NCBI GenBank assembly: GCA_964617585.1
Contig: CAZTXS010000009.1
Span: 1-57,284 of the forward strand
From: UMGS1601 sp964617585
Lineage (GTDB): Bacteria > Bacillota > Clostridia > Oscillospirales > Ruminococcaceae
Length of the DNA stretch: 57,284 nucleotides
Reading direction: 5' to 3'
Shown here: positions 18,732-27,453 of the stretch, in pieces
Numbering within the stretch: the first letter of the stretch is position 1
Layout of the letters: each line of letters begins with the position of its first letter
Position numbers and translations under genes: made by a program
The notes under the pieces: generated by a model
The model's input: only the letters and a program-made list of their open reading frames with translations
What the model was told of the DNA's origin: nothing
The model's database searches: none

Positions 18732-18753
18732 ATTTAAAACGGAGGAGCTTATT

Positions 18754-19974
18754 ATGCAGGAAAAAATCAAAATGAAAACACCGCTTGTCGAAATGGACGG
18801 AGATGAAATGACGAGAATTCTTTGGAAGTGGATTAAGGAAATTCTCTTAGAGCCTTATGTTGACTTAAACTGCGAATACTACGACCTCGGTCTGAAGCAC
18901 AGAAACGACACAAACGATAAGGTTACGTTCGACAGTGCGGAAGCTACAAAGAAGTACGGCGTTGCCGTTAAATGCGCAACCATCACTCCTAACGCTGCAA
19001 GAATGTCCGAATATAACCTCAAGGAAATGTGGAAGTCACCTAACGGAACTATAAGAGCAATTTTAGACGGTACTGTTTTCAGAACTCCTATTATTGTTAA
19101 AGGTATCTCACCGTACATTCCAACCTGGACAAAGCCGATTACCATTGCGCGTCACGCTTACGGCGACGTTTATAAAAACACTGAAATGCGTGTTGACAAA
19201 GATTCCAAAGCTGAGCTTGTCGTAACCGATAAGGACGGAAATGAATCAAGAGAGCTTATTTATGATTTCTCTGACAGCAACGGTATAATTCAGGGTATGC
19301 ACAACAAAGACGAAAGTATCGCAGGATTTGCAAGAGCTTGTTTAAACTATGGTCTGGATTTGAAGCAGGACGTTTGGTTCGCTACTAAAGACACTATTTC
19401 CAAGAAGTACGACCATAGGTTCAAAGATATTTTCCGGGAAATATATGACGCAGAATTTAAGGAAAAATACGAGGCGGCAGGAATTGAGTATTTTTACACT
19501 TTGATTGACGACGCCGTTGCAAGGGTTATTCGTTCAAACGGCGGATACATCTGGGCTTGTAAAAACTACGACGGCGACGTTATGTCTGATATGATTTCTA
19601 CCGCTTACGGTTCGCTTGCTATGATGACCTCTGTTTTGGTTTCCCCCGACGGAATTTATGAATATGAAGCCGCTCACGGAACCGTTCAAAGACATTATTA
19701 CAAATACCTTAAGGGCGAGAAAACTTCAACTAACTCGGTTGCTACTATTTTCGCATGGAGCGGCGCTCTCAGGAAAAGAGGAGAGCTTGATGAAACCCCG
19801 AATCTGGTTGACTTCGCAGACAAGCTTGAAAAAGCGACCGTTCAGACAATAGAAGAAGGTATAATGACGGGCGACCTATATCTGCTTTCAGACCTTGAAA
19901 ACAAAACCAAGGTTGACTCAGAAACCTTTTTAAAGGAAATCGGAAAGCGTCTTTACGCTCTTATGAACGCGTGA
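18754..19974 (+). CDS. icd: NADP-dependent isocitrate dehydrogenase, eukaryotic-type
   Basis: The 406-residue enzyme decarboxylates isocitrate to 2-oxoglutarate. It belongs to the homodimeric subfamily typical of eukaryotes and some bacteria, shown by PLVEMDGDEMTRI, the substrate loop KSPNGTIRAILDGTVFR, DDAVARVIRSNGG and EAAHGTVQRHY. It lacks the overall pattern of E. coli Icd. GGAGG lies 7 nt before the ATG. It pairs with the upstream aconitase to supply 2-oxoglutarate and NADPH. Confidence 0.93.
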   Translation: MQEKIKMKTPLVEMDGDEMTRILWKWIKEILLEPYVDLNCEYYDLGLKHRNDTNDKVTFDSAEATKKYGVAVKCATITPNAARMSEYNLKEMWKSPNGTIRAILDGTVFRTPIIVKGISPYIPTWTKPITIARHAYGDVYKNTEMRVDKDSKAELVVTDKDGNESRELIYDFSDSNGIIQGMHNKDESIAGFARACLNYGLDLKQDVWFATKDTISKKYDHRFKDIFREIYDAEFKEKYEAAGIEYFYTLIDDAVARVIRSNGGYIWACKNYDGDVMSDMISTAYGSLAMMTSVLVSPDGIYEYEAAHGTVQRHYYKYLKGEKTSTNSVATIFAWSGALRKRGELDETPNLVDFADKLEKATVQTIEEGIMTGDLYLLSDLENKTKVDSETFLKEIGKRLYALMNA

Positions 19975-20023
19975 ACAAACGCATTAATCATAAATAATTT
20001 ATAATTTTAAGGAATGGGGATAA

Positions 20024-20656
20024 GTGGCTAAAAATAATATTATTTCAGCCTCGGTCATAAAAAGATTGCCCAGATATTATTCATACCTTGAAGATCTTAT
20101 GTCAGAAAATGTTGAGCGGATTTCTTCTAAAGGACTGGCTGAACGTATGAAAACAACCGCCTCGCAGATTCGTCAGGATTTAAACTGCTTCGGCGGCTTC
20201 GGTCAACAGGGTTACGGCTATAACATAAAGGCGCTTCATAATGAAATAGGTAACATTTTGGGCGTAAACAAAGAGTACAAAACTATTTTAATAGGAGCAG
20301 GAAATTTAGGAAAAGCTATCGCTTCGCAGATAAGCTTTGAGAAAAAAGGCTGTAAGCTTAATGCAATTTTCGATATTGATTCTGAAATTATCGGCAAGGT
20401 TATTGCCGATATTCCTGTAAGACATATGGATGAGCTTGAAAGCTTCTGCAAAGAGAACTCGCCTTCTATTGCTATTCTTTGTCTGCCTAAATCAAACGCC
20501 TATGATGTTGCAAAAAAGCTTATTGAGCTCGGAATCAGGTCTTTCTGGAATTTTTCTCATTTTGATTTGAATCTTCACTTTGAGAATATTATCGTTGAAA
20601 ACGTTCATCTGGGCGACAGTCTTTTGACTCTGACTTATAAAACAAAAAACAATTAA
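20024..20656 (+). CDS. rex: Redox-sensing transcriptional repressor Rex
   Basis: The 210-residue protein has an N-terminal winged helix (about 1-80, with SSKGLAERMKTTASQIRQDLNCFG) and a Rossmann domain with GAGNLGKA that senses the NADH/NAD+ ratio. It ends with the family-typical NFSHFDL and NVHLGDSLL. The start codon is GTG at 20024. It lies 49 nt after isocitrate dehydrogenase and is followed by a terminator. A near-consensus operator at 16062-16079 suggests it represses its own cluster. Confidence 0.94.
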   Translation: MAKNNIISASVIKRLPRYYSYLEDLMSENVERISSKGLAERMKTTASQIRQDLNCFGGFGQQGYGYNIKALHNEIGNILGVNKEYKTILIGAGNLGKAIASQISFEKKGCKLNAIFDIDSEIIGKVIADIPVRHMDELESFCKENSPSIAILCLPKSNAYDVAKKLIELGIRSFWNFSHFDLNLHFENIIVENVHLGDSLLTLTYKTKNN

Positions 20657-20660
20657 ATGT

Positions 20661-20690
20661 GCCTCTCGGGATTAACCTGAGAGGCTTTTT
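20661..20690 (+). terminator. Terminator after rex
   Basis: GCCTCTCGGG and CCTGAGAGGC form a 10-bp stem with a 5-nt loop, followed by six T. It ends the aconitase-IDH-rex transcript. Confidence 0.88.
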
Positions 20691-20747
20691 TACTCTGCCT
20701 ATTATTAATTCTTTTAATGTTCGTCATTTGATGAACGTCAGACTTAT

Positions 20748-20771
20748 AATGACGGGCAAACCCTTATTGAA
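20748..20771 (-). repeat. Remnant of the 141-bp interspersed repeat
   Basis: On the minus strand, TTCAATAAGGGTTTGCCCGT plus CATT matches the first 24 bases of the repeat with one substitution. The other roughly 117 bases are missing, so this is a broken copy. Confidence 0.65.
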
Positions 20772-20887
20772 TTATCACAAAAACATAATTTTTGTCTTTC
20801 CGTTTGTGCTTTTGCCAGCCTGCCGTTTCAAGAACCTTAATATTTTACAAGCTTCCCAAAGGCAAACCGAGTGCAGCGTCACGTTGC
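20764..20887 (-). other. Possible decayed reading frame ending in the repeat remnant
   Basis: On the minus strand after the YfbR stop, one frame reads RDAALGLPLGSL, a TAA at 20845-20847, then NIKVLETAGWQKHKRKDK and a hydrophobic VFVIIQ, stopping at TAA 20764-20766 inside the repeat remnant. It has the look of a decayed gene end whose stop comes from the repeat. I cannot name a family, and this could be chance. Confidence 0.25.
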
Positions 20888-21472
20888 TTAGGTTTGCTTG
20901 TCAAGCGTTAAACCGTAGGACGGCATAAATTCTTCAAGGAAAGCGTCCGCTTCCGGCATATGCATATCCCGAATAGTTTTTAAGGTTGCGTTTTCTGCAT
21001 CTATAAAATCCTTATTTCCCATCTGTCTTTCTTCAACGCACTTTATAAGAGCTGAAATTTTATCCGCCGCTTTAACCAGCATCCAAAGCTCGCTGTCGTT
21101 TTCATTTCTGCTCAGCAAAGGTTCATAAACGTCCTTTATATCATCGGGGAGATATGATAAAAGCTGTCTGCTCGCTTTGTCTTCAATTTCCGAATAGACT
21201 GATTTTATATCCTTGTTGTAATATTTTATCGGGGTCGGAAGATCTCCGGTAAGTATCTCGGTTGCATCATGATACATCGCAAGCACCGCAGCTCTTTCAG
21301 GATCTACATTCCCTCCGAAACGCTTATTTCTTAAAACAGACAGTAAATGAGCGATAAAAGCAACGTCAAGGGAATGCTCGCTTATGTTTTCAGTAAACGT
21401 ATTTCTCATCAAACTCCAGCGATTAATATATTTCATTCGTGAAATTATAGCAAAAAACTTATTGCTTTTCAT
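20888..21472 (-). CDS. HD-domain 5'-nucleotidase, YfbR-like
   Basis: The 194-residue HD hydrolase carries the metal-binding pattern: SEHSLDVAFIAHLL, MYHDATEILTGDLPTPIKYY and KAADKISALIKC. The motif around TGDLPTP is characteristic of the YfbR 5'-deoxynucleotidase family, which dephosphorylates deoxynucleoside monophosphates. It is cut off from upstream oadB by a terminator, so it probably has its own promoter in the short gap. Confidence 0.87.
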   Translation of the reverse strand: MKSNKFFAIISRMKYINRWSLMRNTFTENISEHSLDVAFIAHLLSVLRNKRFGGNVDPERAAVLAMYHDATEILTGDLPTPIKYYNKDIKSVYSEIEDKASRQLLSYLPDDIKDVYEPLLSRNENDSELWMLVKAADKISALIKCVEERQMGNKDFIDAENATLKTIRDMHMPEADAFLEEFMPSYGLTLDKQT

Positions 21473-21500
21473 TTAAACCACCCTTTGTACAATGTAAAAA

Positions 21501-21525
21501 ACAAGCGAAGCGTTTTGCTTCGCTT
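21501..21525 (-). terminator. Terminator after oadB
   Basis: Minus strand: AAGCGAAGC, 5-nt loop, GCTTCGCTT, then a T run. A 9-bp perfect stem 18 nt after the oadB stop. Confidence 0.85.
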
Positions 21526-21542
21526 TATTTATCAGCTGAACC

Positions 21543-22751
21543 TTAATATGGAATAATACTCAACAATACTCCGGCGGCAACAGCCGAACCGATAACGCCC
21601 GCAACGTTCGGTCCCATTGCGTGCATAAGCAAATAGTTCGTGGGATTCTCCTGCTGCCCGACCTTCTGCGATACTCTGGCCGCCATAGGAACCGCTGAAA
21701 CGCCTGCTGAACCGATAAGCGGATTCACCTTTCCCTTTGTAAAGAAGCACATCAGCTTTCCGAATAAAACTCCGCACGCCGTACCTAAGCAGAAAGCTGC
21801 AACTCCGAGAAGTATAACGCCGAGAAACTGCGTATTTACAATTTTATCAGCCGTTGTAGTAGCTCCGACCGAAACTCCCAAAAATATAGTGATAATGTTC
21901 ATAAGCTCGTTCTGAGCGGTTTTTACAAGCCGGTCGCAAACGCCGCTCTCTTTCAGAAGATTTCCAAGCATAAGCATACCTACAAGAGGAGCAGCCGACG
22001 GAACAAGCAGTGATATAACTATAGTAACGATTATCGGGAAAATTACCTTTTCGGTTTTTGATACGGGCCTTAACTGTCCCATAACAATGGAACGTTCTTT
22101 TTTAGTTGTAAGAGCCTTCATAATAGGAGGCTGAATTATAGGCACAAGCGCCATATAAGTGTAAGCCGCAAGAGCTATAGTACCCGTATCTATCTTAAAG
22201 CCTCCTGACGAAAGAAGCTTAGATGAAACGTAAATTGCAGTAGGTCCGTCAGCGCCGCCGATAATTGCAATAGAACCTGCTTCAGCCGCTGAAAATCCTA
22301 ATAATGCGGCTCCGATAAACGTAAAGAAAATTCCTCCCTGAGCGGCAGCTCCAAGCAAAAAGCTCTTCGGGTTCGCAATAAGCGGAGCAAAGTCAGTCAT
22401 AGCGCCGATTCCCAAGAAAATGAGAGGCGGATATATCTGAAGCTTAACGCCCATATAAAGTATGTCAAGCAGACCTCCGTCGTGCAGGACCTTTCCGAAA
22501 TCAATCCCCTCGCCTGTAATCTTCCAAAGCTCAGGGTGATACATTTCAGTAAACGGCAGATTAGTCAGAAGCATACCAAAAGCAATAGGCAAAAGCAATA
22601 ACGGTTCAAAACCCTTTGAGATTGCCAAATACATAAAAATAAACGAAATGCCTATCATTATAAGCGCTTTCCAGCCGCCGTCGGCAATAAATCCGGCAAA
22701 ACCGGAATTTACCGCCAAATCTTTTAACGTATAAAGAAACTTATCTATCAT
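21543..22751 (-). CDS. oadB: Sodium ion-translocating decarboxylase, beta subunit
   Basis: The 402-residue protein is a polytopic membrane subunit of the biotin-dependent Na+-pumping decarboxylases (oxaloacetate, methylmalonyl-CoA or glutaconyl-CoA type). Family marks are GIGAMTDFAPLIANPK, IIGGADGPTAIYVSSKL and a conserved C-terminus with MGPNVAGVIGSA. It couples decarboxylation of carboxybiotin to Na+ export. The gamma subunit is 18 nt upstream. The catalytic alpha subunit and biotin carrier are not in the window, so the substrate cannot be decided. Confidence 0.92.
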   Translation of the reverse strand: MIDKFLYTLKDLAVNSGFAGFIADGGWKALIMIGISFIFMYLAISKGFEPLLLLPIAFGMLLTNLPFTEMYHPELWKITGEGIDFGKVLHDGGLLDILYMGVKLQIYPPLIFLGIGAMTDFAPLIANPKSFLLGAAAQGGIFFTFIGAALLGFSAAEAGSIAIIGGADGPTAIYVSSKLLSSGGFKIDTGTIALAAYTYMALVPIIQPPIMKALTTKKERSIVMGQLRPVSKTEKVIFPIIVTIVISLLVPSAAPLVGMLMLGNLLKESGVCDRLVKTAQNELMNIITIFLGVSVGATTTADKIVNTQFLGVILLGVAAFCLGTACGVLFGKLMCFFTKGKVNPLIGSAGVSAVPMAARVSQKVGQQENPTNYLLMHAMGPNVAGVIGSAVAAGVLLSIIPY

Positions 22752-22769
22752 AACTTGGTTGTCCTTTCA

Positions 22770-23189
22770 TTAAAATGGGCGAGTATTGTCTATCAGTCCT
22801 GCGGTAGCCCAAGCCGTTCTCTGCGGCTTTGACGCCTTTATGCTTTTAACAGCAAGCCTTTTTCCGCTTTTCGCACCCATTTCTGCAACAGCCGCAGCAA
22901 TTACCGCTATTATCTCTTCTTCAATTACGTCCTCTGATACAGGAGCCGCAGGAGAAATCTCCTTAACTGTTTTTTCTGTACCGATGTTTTTCGTTTCAAT
23001 TTGAGAAGCCTCGGTTTTTCTATTTAAACGCTTAGTTTTGACTTTTGAAAACAGTCCGAAAATAAATAAAATAATAACCAGCAGAATTAAACCTATAAAT
23101 ACAACGGTTATACCCGTTATTACCACAGACGCTACATATTCAACGTTCATATCAATGTCCTCTGCTAATAAAGAACCGATAAAATTCAT
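22770..23189 (-). CDS. oadG: OadG-like gamma subunit of the Na+ decarboxylase
   Basis: The 139-residue protein has one N-terminal membrane helix (about 17-50) followed by a charged, Ala/Glu-rich tail containing EEEIIAVIAAAVAEMG. It ends WATAGLIDNTRPF, like the C-termini of OAD gamma/small subunits. The gamma subunit holds alpha to beta. GGGAG lies just upstream of the ATG. It is first in the two-gene operon and has a good promoter. Confidence 0.83.
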   Translation of the reverse strand: MNFIGSLLAEDIDMNVEYVASVVITGITVVFIGLILLVIILFIFGLFSKVKTKRLNRKTEASQIETKNIGTEKTVKEISPAAPVSEDVIEEEIIAVIAAAVAEMGAKSGKRLAVKSIKASKPQRTAWATAGLIDNTRPF

Positions 23190-23225
23190 TATTCAATATC
23201 TCCCTTAATTATTATATTATTTATA

Positions 23226-23254
23226 ATTATAACCCAGTCCGGGTAATTTTTCAA
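23226..23254 (-). promoter_or_regulatory. Promoter of oadG-oadB
   Basis: Minus strand: TTGAAA (23254-23249), 17-nt spacer, TATAAT (23231-23226). An ACCC/GGGT inverted repeat lies in the spacer and could be an operator, but this is weak. Confidence 0.75.
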
Positions 23255-23317
23255 TAGCATTATTGTTATTTTTTACACAAACTTTATTATTAATTAAGGC
23301 TTTTTTTATACGCTTTT

Positions 23318-24040
23318 TTATTTATCGTCAAATAGCTTGGTAGATGCAACAGTAAAGCAATATACGGCTTTTGCTCCGCTTTTCTTTAAAGCCTTCGCAC
23401 ATTCGTTAAGCGTGCTGCCGGTTGTAATTATATCGTCGCACAAAAGAATGGTTTTGCCCGAAACCTCGCCTGCACACTTTGAATTAATTCTGTACAAGCC
23501 TTTAACAGCCTGTTTTCTTTCGCTGCCGGCCAGATTGTGCTGTACTATATCTTTTTCGGTTTTTATCAGAACGTCAAATACCGCAGGCTTTTTTATAATT
23601 TCCGACGCTTTTTTTGCAATAATGTCCGACTGATTATATCCCCTCGTTCTTTTAACCGATTTGTGCATAGGAACCGAAGTTACAAAGTCAATTTCACCAA
23701 AGGGTATCATTTCGGAAATCTTTTGATCAATCTCTTTTTCAAACACATCTATAAGATTGAACGCTTTTTCGATTTTCAGACCTAATATACCTTTTTTTAT
23801 AATTCCTTCGTAATAAGCAACGCTTACGCAGCCGTCATAATTAATCCTGACATCATTGCAAATACAATTTTCTTTTCCGCATTTCAAACAAGTCGTTGAA
23901 GTGATATACGGAATTTCCTTAATGCATTTTTCACAACAATTTTCGTTCCATTTGATTATTCTGCCGCAAAACGGACACCTGTTAGGAAAGAAAATATCAA
24001 GTATATACTTTTTAAGATTGTTCAAAGTCGATTTCTTCAT
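23318..24040 (-). CDS. comFC: ComF family phosphoribosyltransferase-like protein
   Basis: The 240-residue protein has an N-terminal zinc-ribbon region (CPFCG, CCEKC, CLKCGKENCIC) and a C-terminal phosphoribosyltransferase fold with the PRPP-type loop ILLCDDIITTGSTLNEC. ComFC is needed for DNA uptake in competent bacteria, and homologues are also found without known competence. The start is uncertain: I chose ATG 24040, with GGATGG upstream; ATG 24049 is also possible. Either way it overlaps the end of recD2, so the two are translationally coupled. Confidence 0.86.
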   Translation of the reverse strand: MKKSTLNNLKKYILDIFFPNRCPFCGRIIKWNENCCEKCIKEIPYITSTTCLKCGKENCICNDVRINYDGCVSVAYYEGIIKKGILGLKIEKAFNLIDVFEKEIDQKISEMIPFGEIDFVTSVPMHKSVKRTRGYNQSDIIAKKASEIIKKPAVFDVLIKTEKDIVQHNLAGSERKQAVKGLYRINSKCAGEVSGKTILLCDDIITTGSTLNECAKALKKSGAKAVYCFTVASTKLFDDK

Positions 24041-26270
24041 CAAATCCATCCGAATTACCATCCTGAATAAGCATATTTTTAAGAACAGTATACCTGAGCG
24101 TTTTTCTGTTGTTATCAATCATATATTCAAGCTTCTTTGAAGAACCTATTATAATAAGAAGCTTCTTAGCCCTTGTGACCGCAGTATAGAGAAGATTTCT
24201 GTAATACAATTTGTCAAATCCGCCAAATACCGTAAGTATAACGACGTCAAACTCGCTTCCCTGACTTTTATGTACGGTTATCGCATAGGCAAGATCCAAG
24301 TTTTCAAGCATTGATACCGTATAATTGCATATCCTACCCTCAAAATCTATAGTTACAAGCCCCGTATATTTATTGGCGGCAGTAATAATTCCTATATCGC
24401 CGTTAAAAATTCCCGAACCGTTCTCTTTAACTACATCGCCCAAATCCTTAGACCATACAATATCATAATTATTTTTGGTCTGCATAACTTTATCGCCGAC
24501 ACGGTATGTATACTGAAATGTCTTTATTTCAGATTTATCTTTAGACGGAGGGTTAAGCTCCGCCTGAAGCTTTTTATTAAGCTCAACCGTACCGGAGGGC
24601 CCTTTTCGAGTCGGCGACAAAACCTGTATATCGTCAATAGAGGAATAACCGTAAGCCTTTGGAAGCCTGTCCTTAACAAGCTCTACAACCAGCGACTGTA
24701 AATCCTGATGTTTCAGCCTTTGAAAGAAGAAAAAATCATTATTTCTTTGGCCTAAATCAATGTGTTCGCCGCCCACAATTTTATGAGCGTTCACAACTAT
24801 TGAGCTTTGACTTGCCTGCCTGAAAATTTCCTTCAGGGTAACTATCGGCACCATTCCGCTGTCAATAATATCTTTCAGAACGTTGCCCGCTCCTACAGAC
24901 GGAAGCTGATCGCTGTCACCTACCATAATAAGCTTGCAGGTCATCGGTATAGCTCTCAGCAAAGCCTCGAAAAGCAGAGAATCAACCATTGACATCTCAT
25001 CTATTATCATCACATCACAGTCAAGAAGGTTGTTTTCATTTCGTTTGAACCGAGGTTTTCCTCCGTCTGAAAAAGCGACCTCTAACATTCTGTGAATTGT
25101 TTTCGCCTCATACCCAGTCAAATCGGAAATCCTTTTAGCCGCACGCCCTGTCGGAGCAGTTATAAGAACATTCAGCCCCTGCTGTTCAAAAAGAGATATT
25201 ATGGCGTTGAGGGTGGTGGTTTTTCCTGTTCCCGGTCCGCCCGTCATAACCAAAAATCCGCAGGACAAAGCCGTATTTATAGCCTTTTTCTGAAGCTCCT
25301 CATATTCAATATTATTCTGCTCTTCCGCTAACTCTATTATTTCGTCATAATTTATTTTACTGTCATAAAGGCACTCCTTCATAATACACAGCCGTCTTGA
25401 TATATAATTCTCAGCAGTGTAAAAATCTTTCAGCAATATAAACGGTCTGTTTTTCTTCTTAAAAACGCAAAGGTTTTCTTCTTCTATCTCGTCTGTCAGC
25501 ACTTCATTGAATTTATCTTCATCAATTTCTAAAAATCTGCAGGTTATTGCTCTGAGCCTGTCCTCAGGCAGGCAGGTATGTCCGGCATAAGAATTCTGAA
25601 TAAGAACATTGGTTATTCCTGCACGGATTCTGTTTTCGCTGTCCTTTGGCATTTGAATTTCGGCCGCCATTTCGTCTGCTTTAAAAAAAGGAAGCTCAAT
25701 CCCGGAAGAGCATAAAACATAAGGATTGCTCCTTACCATTTCCTCAGTAGGTTGTCCCCACCTTTTCCACGCCTTTGCGCCATACCCTGCCGAGATACCA
25801 AACCTTGACAAATACCCCATCAAAGACCGTACGCCGTTGACATTTTTAAATTCATCCGATATTTGAACACATTTTTTTCTTGTTATTCCGTCTACCTCGC
25901 ACAAACGCTCAGGCTCTTTTTCCATAATCTCCAGTGTTTTATCTCCGAATTTTTCAACCATCTTCCCTGCAATAACAGGTCCGACGCCCTTGATAGCTCC
26001 GCTTGCCAAGTATTTTCTTACAGCAAGGGCTGTTGTGGGAAGCTTACGCTCACACAGGGTAACCTTAAACTGCTCTCCGAATTTCTGATGATTGACAAAT
26101 TCGCCGGTCACAAAAAGCTCCTCGCCCTCGTCAACGTTACCGATTTCCCCGACAACAGTAACAGGGTCGCCGTCAACGTCAAGCGTCAAGACGGCAAACC
26201 CGTTTTCCTCATTATTATAAACAACGCAGTCAACTGTGCCTTCAATACGGCAAAGCTCCTTGTCCTTCAT
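24012..26270 (-). CDS. recD2: RecD2-type SF1 DNA helicase
   Basis: The 752-residue protein has an N-terminal OB-like region (GTVDCVVYNNEENGFAVLTL), helix-hairpin-helix segments (IKGVGPVIAGKMVEKFG) and a helicase core. Core motifs are Walker A GGPGTGKTT (about 340-350), Walker B DEMSMVDS, VGDSDQLPSVGAG, VHKSQGSEFD and YTAVTRAKK. RecD2 is a 5'-3' helicase acting outside RecBCD in repair and fork processing. The start is ATG 26270, with GGTGG 4 nt upstream. It is coupled to comFC. Confidence 0.92.
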   Translation of the reverse strand: MKDKELCRIEGTVDCVVYNNEENGFAVLTLDVDGDPVTVVGEIGNVDEGEELFVTGEFVNHQKFGEQFKVTLCERKLPTTALAVRKYLASGAIKGVGPVIAGKMVEKFGDKTLEIMEKEPERLCEVDGITRKKCVQISDEFKNVNGVRSLMGYLSRFGISAGYGAKAWKRWGQPTEEMVRSNPYVLCSSGIELPFFKADEMAAEIQMPKDSENRIRAGITNVLIQNSYAGHTCLPEDRLRAITCRFLEIDEDKFNEVLTDEIEEENLCVFKKKNRPFILLKDFYTAENYISRRLCIMKECLYDSKINYDEIIELAEEQNNIEYEELQKKAINTALSCGFLVMTGGPGTGKTTTLNAIISLFEQQGLNVLITAPTGRAAKRISDLTGYEAKTIHRMLEVAFSDGGKPRFKRNENNLLDCDVMIIDEMSMVDSLLFEALLRAIPMTCKLIMVGDSDQLPSVGAGNVLKDIIDSGMVPIVTLKEIFRQASQSSIVVNAHKIVGGEHIDLGQRNNDFFFFQRLKHQDLQSLVVELVKDRLPKAYGYSSIDDIQVLSPTRKGPSGTVELNKKLQAELNPPSKDKSEIKTFQYTYRVGDKVMQTKNNYDIVWSKDLGDVVKENGSGIFNGDIGIITAANKYTGLVTIDFEGRICNYTVSMLENLDLAYAITVHKSQGSEFDVVILTVFGGFDKLYYRNLLYTAVTRAKKLLIIIGSSKKLEYMIDNNRKTLRYTVLKNMLIQDGNSDGFDEEIDFEQS

Positions 26271-26328
26271 TTTCACCACCGCACCTCTGCTCTGCAAAAA
26301 ACTTTCTTTCCGGGGAATTTAATCAGTT

Positions 26329-26679
26329 TCACAAATATCTTCTGTAATTCCGAGCTATATAATCATCAAGCTTATTTTTTTCAACGACCTTTACCCCTTT
26401 AAGCTCACAGCATATATTTTTGAGTGTATCAACGCTGTCCTTATCAAGCTCCTCAATCGGATATACCAGTACTTCATTTGTAACTGAACCGCTGAAATCG
26501 TTATCCCAATACGCCGATTTTATTATCTTTGCAATTTCAGGCATATAACTGTGAACAGGAATTATAATAAACTTTTTATATTTGACTTTGTATTTTTCCG
26601 TATCCAAAAGCTTTTTTACAACATATACAATCAATAAGACGAATACAATCAAAAAAAGCGCTGTAAAAAACTCGCCCAT
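26329..26679 (-). CDS. Small membrane-anchored protein, unknown function
   Basis: I do not recognise this 116-residue protein. It has one N-terminal membrane helix (about 2-22) and a soluble domain with KKFIIIPVHSYMPEIAKIIKS, a strand-helix pattern, and LVYPIEELDKDSVDTLKNIC. The start is ATG 26679, with GAGGTG 6 nt upstream (a GTG at 26688 overlaps the ribosome site). It has its own promoter 56 nt upstream and lies 58 nt before recD2, so the promoter may also serve recD2-comFC. Confidence 0.7.
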   Translation of the reverse strand: MGEFFTALFLIVFVLLIVYVVKKLLDTEKYKVKYKKFIIIPVHSYMPEIAKIIKSAYWDNDFSGSVTNEVLVYPIEELDKDSVDTLKNICCELKGVKVVEKNKLDDYIARNYRRYL

Positions 26680-26734
26680 CTTTCTCACCTCTGATTCATA
26701 ATATGAATTAAAGGCGATTATCGTGATTCGTTTT

Positions 26735-26763
26735 ATTATACTATTTTATTCAATATTTTTCAA
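26735..26763 (-). promoter_or_regulatory. Promoter upstream of the small membrane protein and recD2
   Basis: Minus strand: TTGAAA (26763-26758), 17-nt spacer, TATAAT (26740-26735). Confidence 0.75.
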
Positions 26764-26773
26764 GACGGCGAAC

Positions 26774-27352
26774 TCATAAATCCTTCCAGTTCCTCCAATT
26801 ATAATCGGGATCGTCCTTATCCGTTATTTCCTCAGAGCTTAAATCGTTATACTGCTTTTTAGGATACTTTACAGACTCATAAAGATTATTTATTAAAAAC
26901 AGCTTGGTTTCCGTATCACAGAAATAGAGAGATATTATTTCACCGTTTTTGAGCTTAAACTGCATATTCCCGAATACGTCCTGAACAGATTTTTCTATAT
27001 TACTGTAAAACAAAGTAACCTCTTTGTATTTCGTTTTTCTAAGATTGAACAAGTTCGCCTGTTTGTGTTCTATCCTGTCATCATAAATTTTCGTATATGC
27101 TCCGCCGTCCTCCTGACGTTTTACTGACAAAAGCATAAGACTGTTCACCGCAAAACAGACAACAAGCAAAAACGCAGTCAGAATCTTAAGCCACGCCGCA
27201 GAAACTCTCCATATAATAAGTGCGGCCGCCGCAAGTAAAATTATATTCTGAATTTTAATCTTACTTATTTTCTTTTTAACTTTCATTTGTTCGGAAGCTC
27301 TTTCGAGCCGTTCCTGTGCAGAAAGCTTTTTCGGAAACTCATATAACAGCAT
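26774..27352 (-). CDS. Two-helix membrane protein with PH-like domain
   Basis: The 192-residue protein has a basic N-terminus, two closely spaced membrane helices (about 36-75) and a soluble part. That part's strand-rich pattern (YTKIYDDRIEHKQ, YKEVTLFYSNIEKSVQ, FKLKNGEIISLYF) followed by a helix resembles YcxB-like bacterial PH domains. That resemblance is by eye. Function is unknown. Its transcript is bounded by the terminator of the acyl-CoA synthetase gene upstream. Confidence 0.68.
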   Translation of the reverse strand: MLLYEFPKKLSAQERLERASEQMKVKKKISKIKIQNIILLAAAALIIWRVSAAWLKILTAFLLVVCFAVNSLMLLSVKRQEDGGAYTKIYDDRIEHKQANLFNLRKTKYKEVTLFYSNIEKSVQDVFGNMQFKLKNGEIISLYFCDTETKLFLINNLYESVKYPKKQYNDLSSEEITDKDDPDYNWRNWKDL

Positions 27353-27408
27353 TTATAAACCCCCTGACCTTTTTGCTTCAGAGTATCAGCAAAACAAATT
27401 ATACAAAC

Positions 27409-27443
27409 AAAAGAACAGAGCAAAAATTATGTTCTGTTCTTTT
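27409..27443 (-). terminator. Terminator after the acyl-CoA synthetase
   Basis: AAAAGAACAGA (27409-27419) and TCTGTTCTTTT (27433-27443) form an 11-bp perfect stem, T-rich on the minus-strand 3' side, 10 nt after the stop codon. Confidence 0.8.
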
Positions 27444-27453
27444 TAAAGCTGTA

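Noticed and set aside
20690..20760. Short inverted repeat GTTCGTCA-TTTGATGAAC after the rex terminator
   Set aside because: Short and imperfect, with no T run or nearby start codon; no function can be supported.
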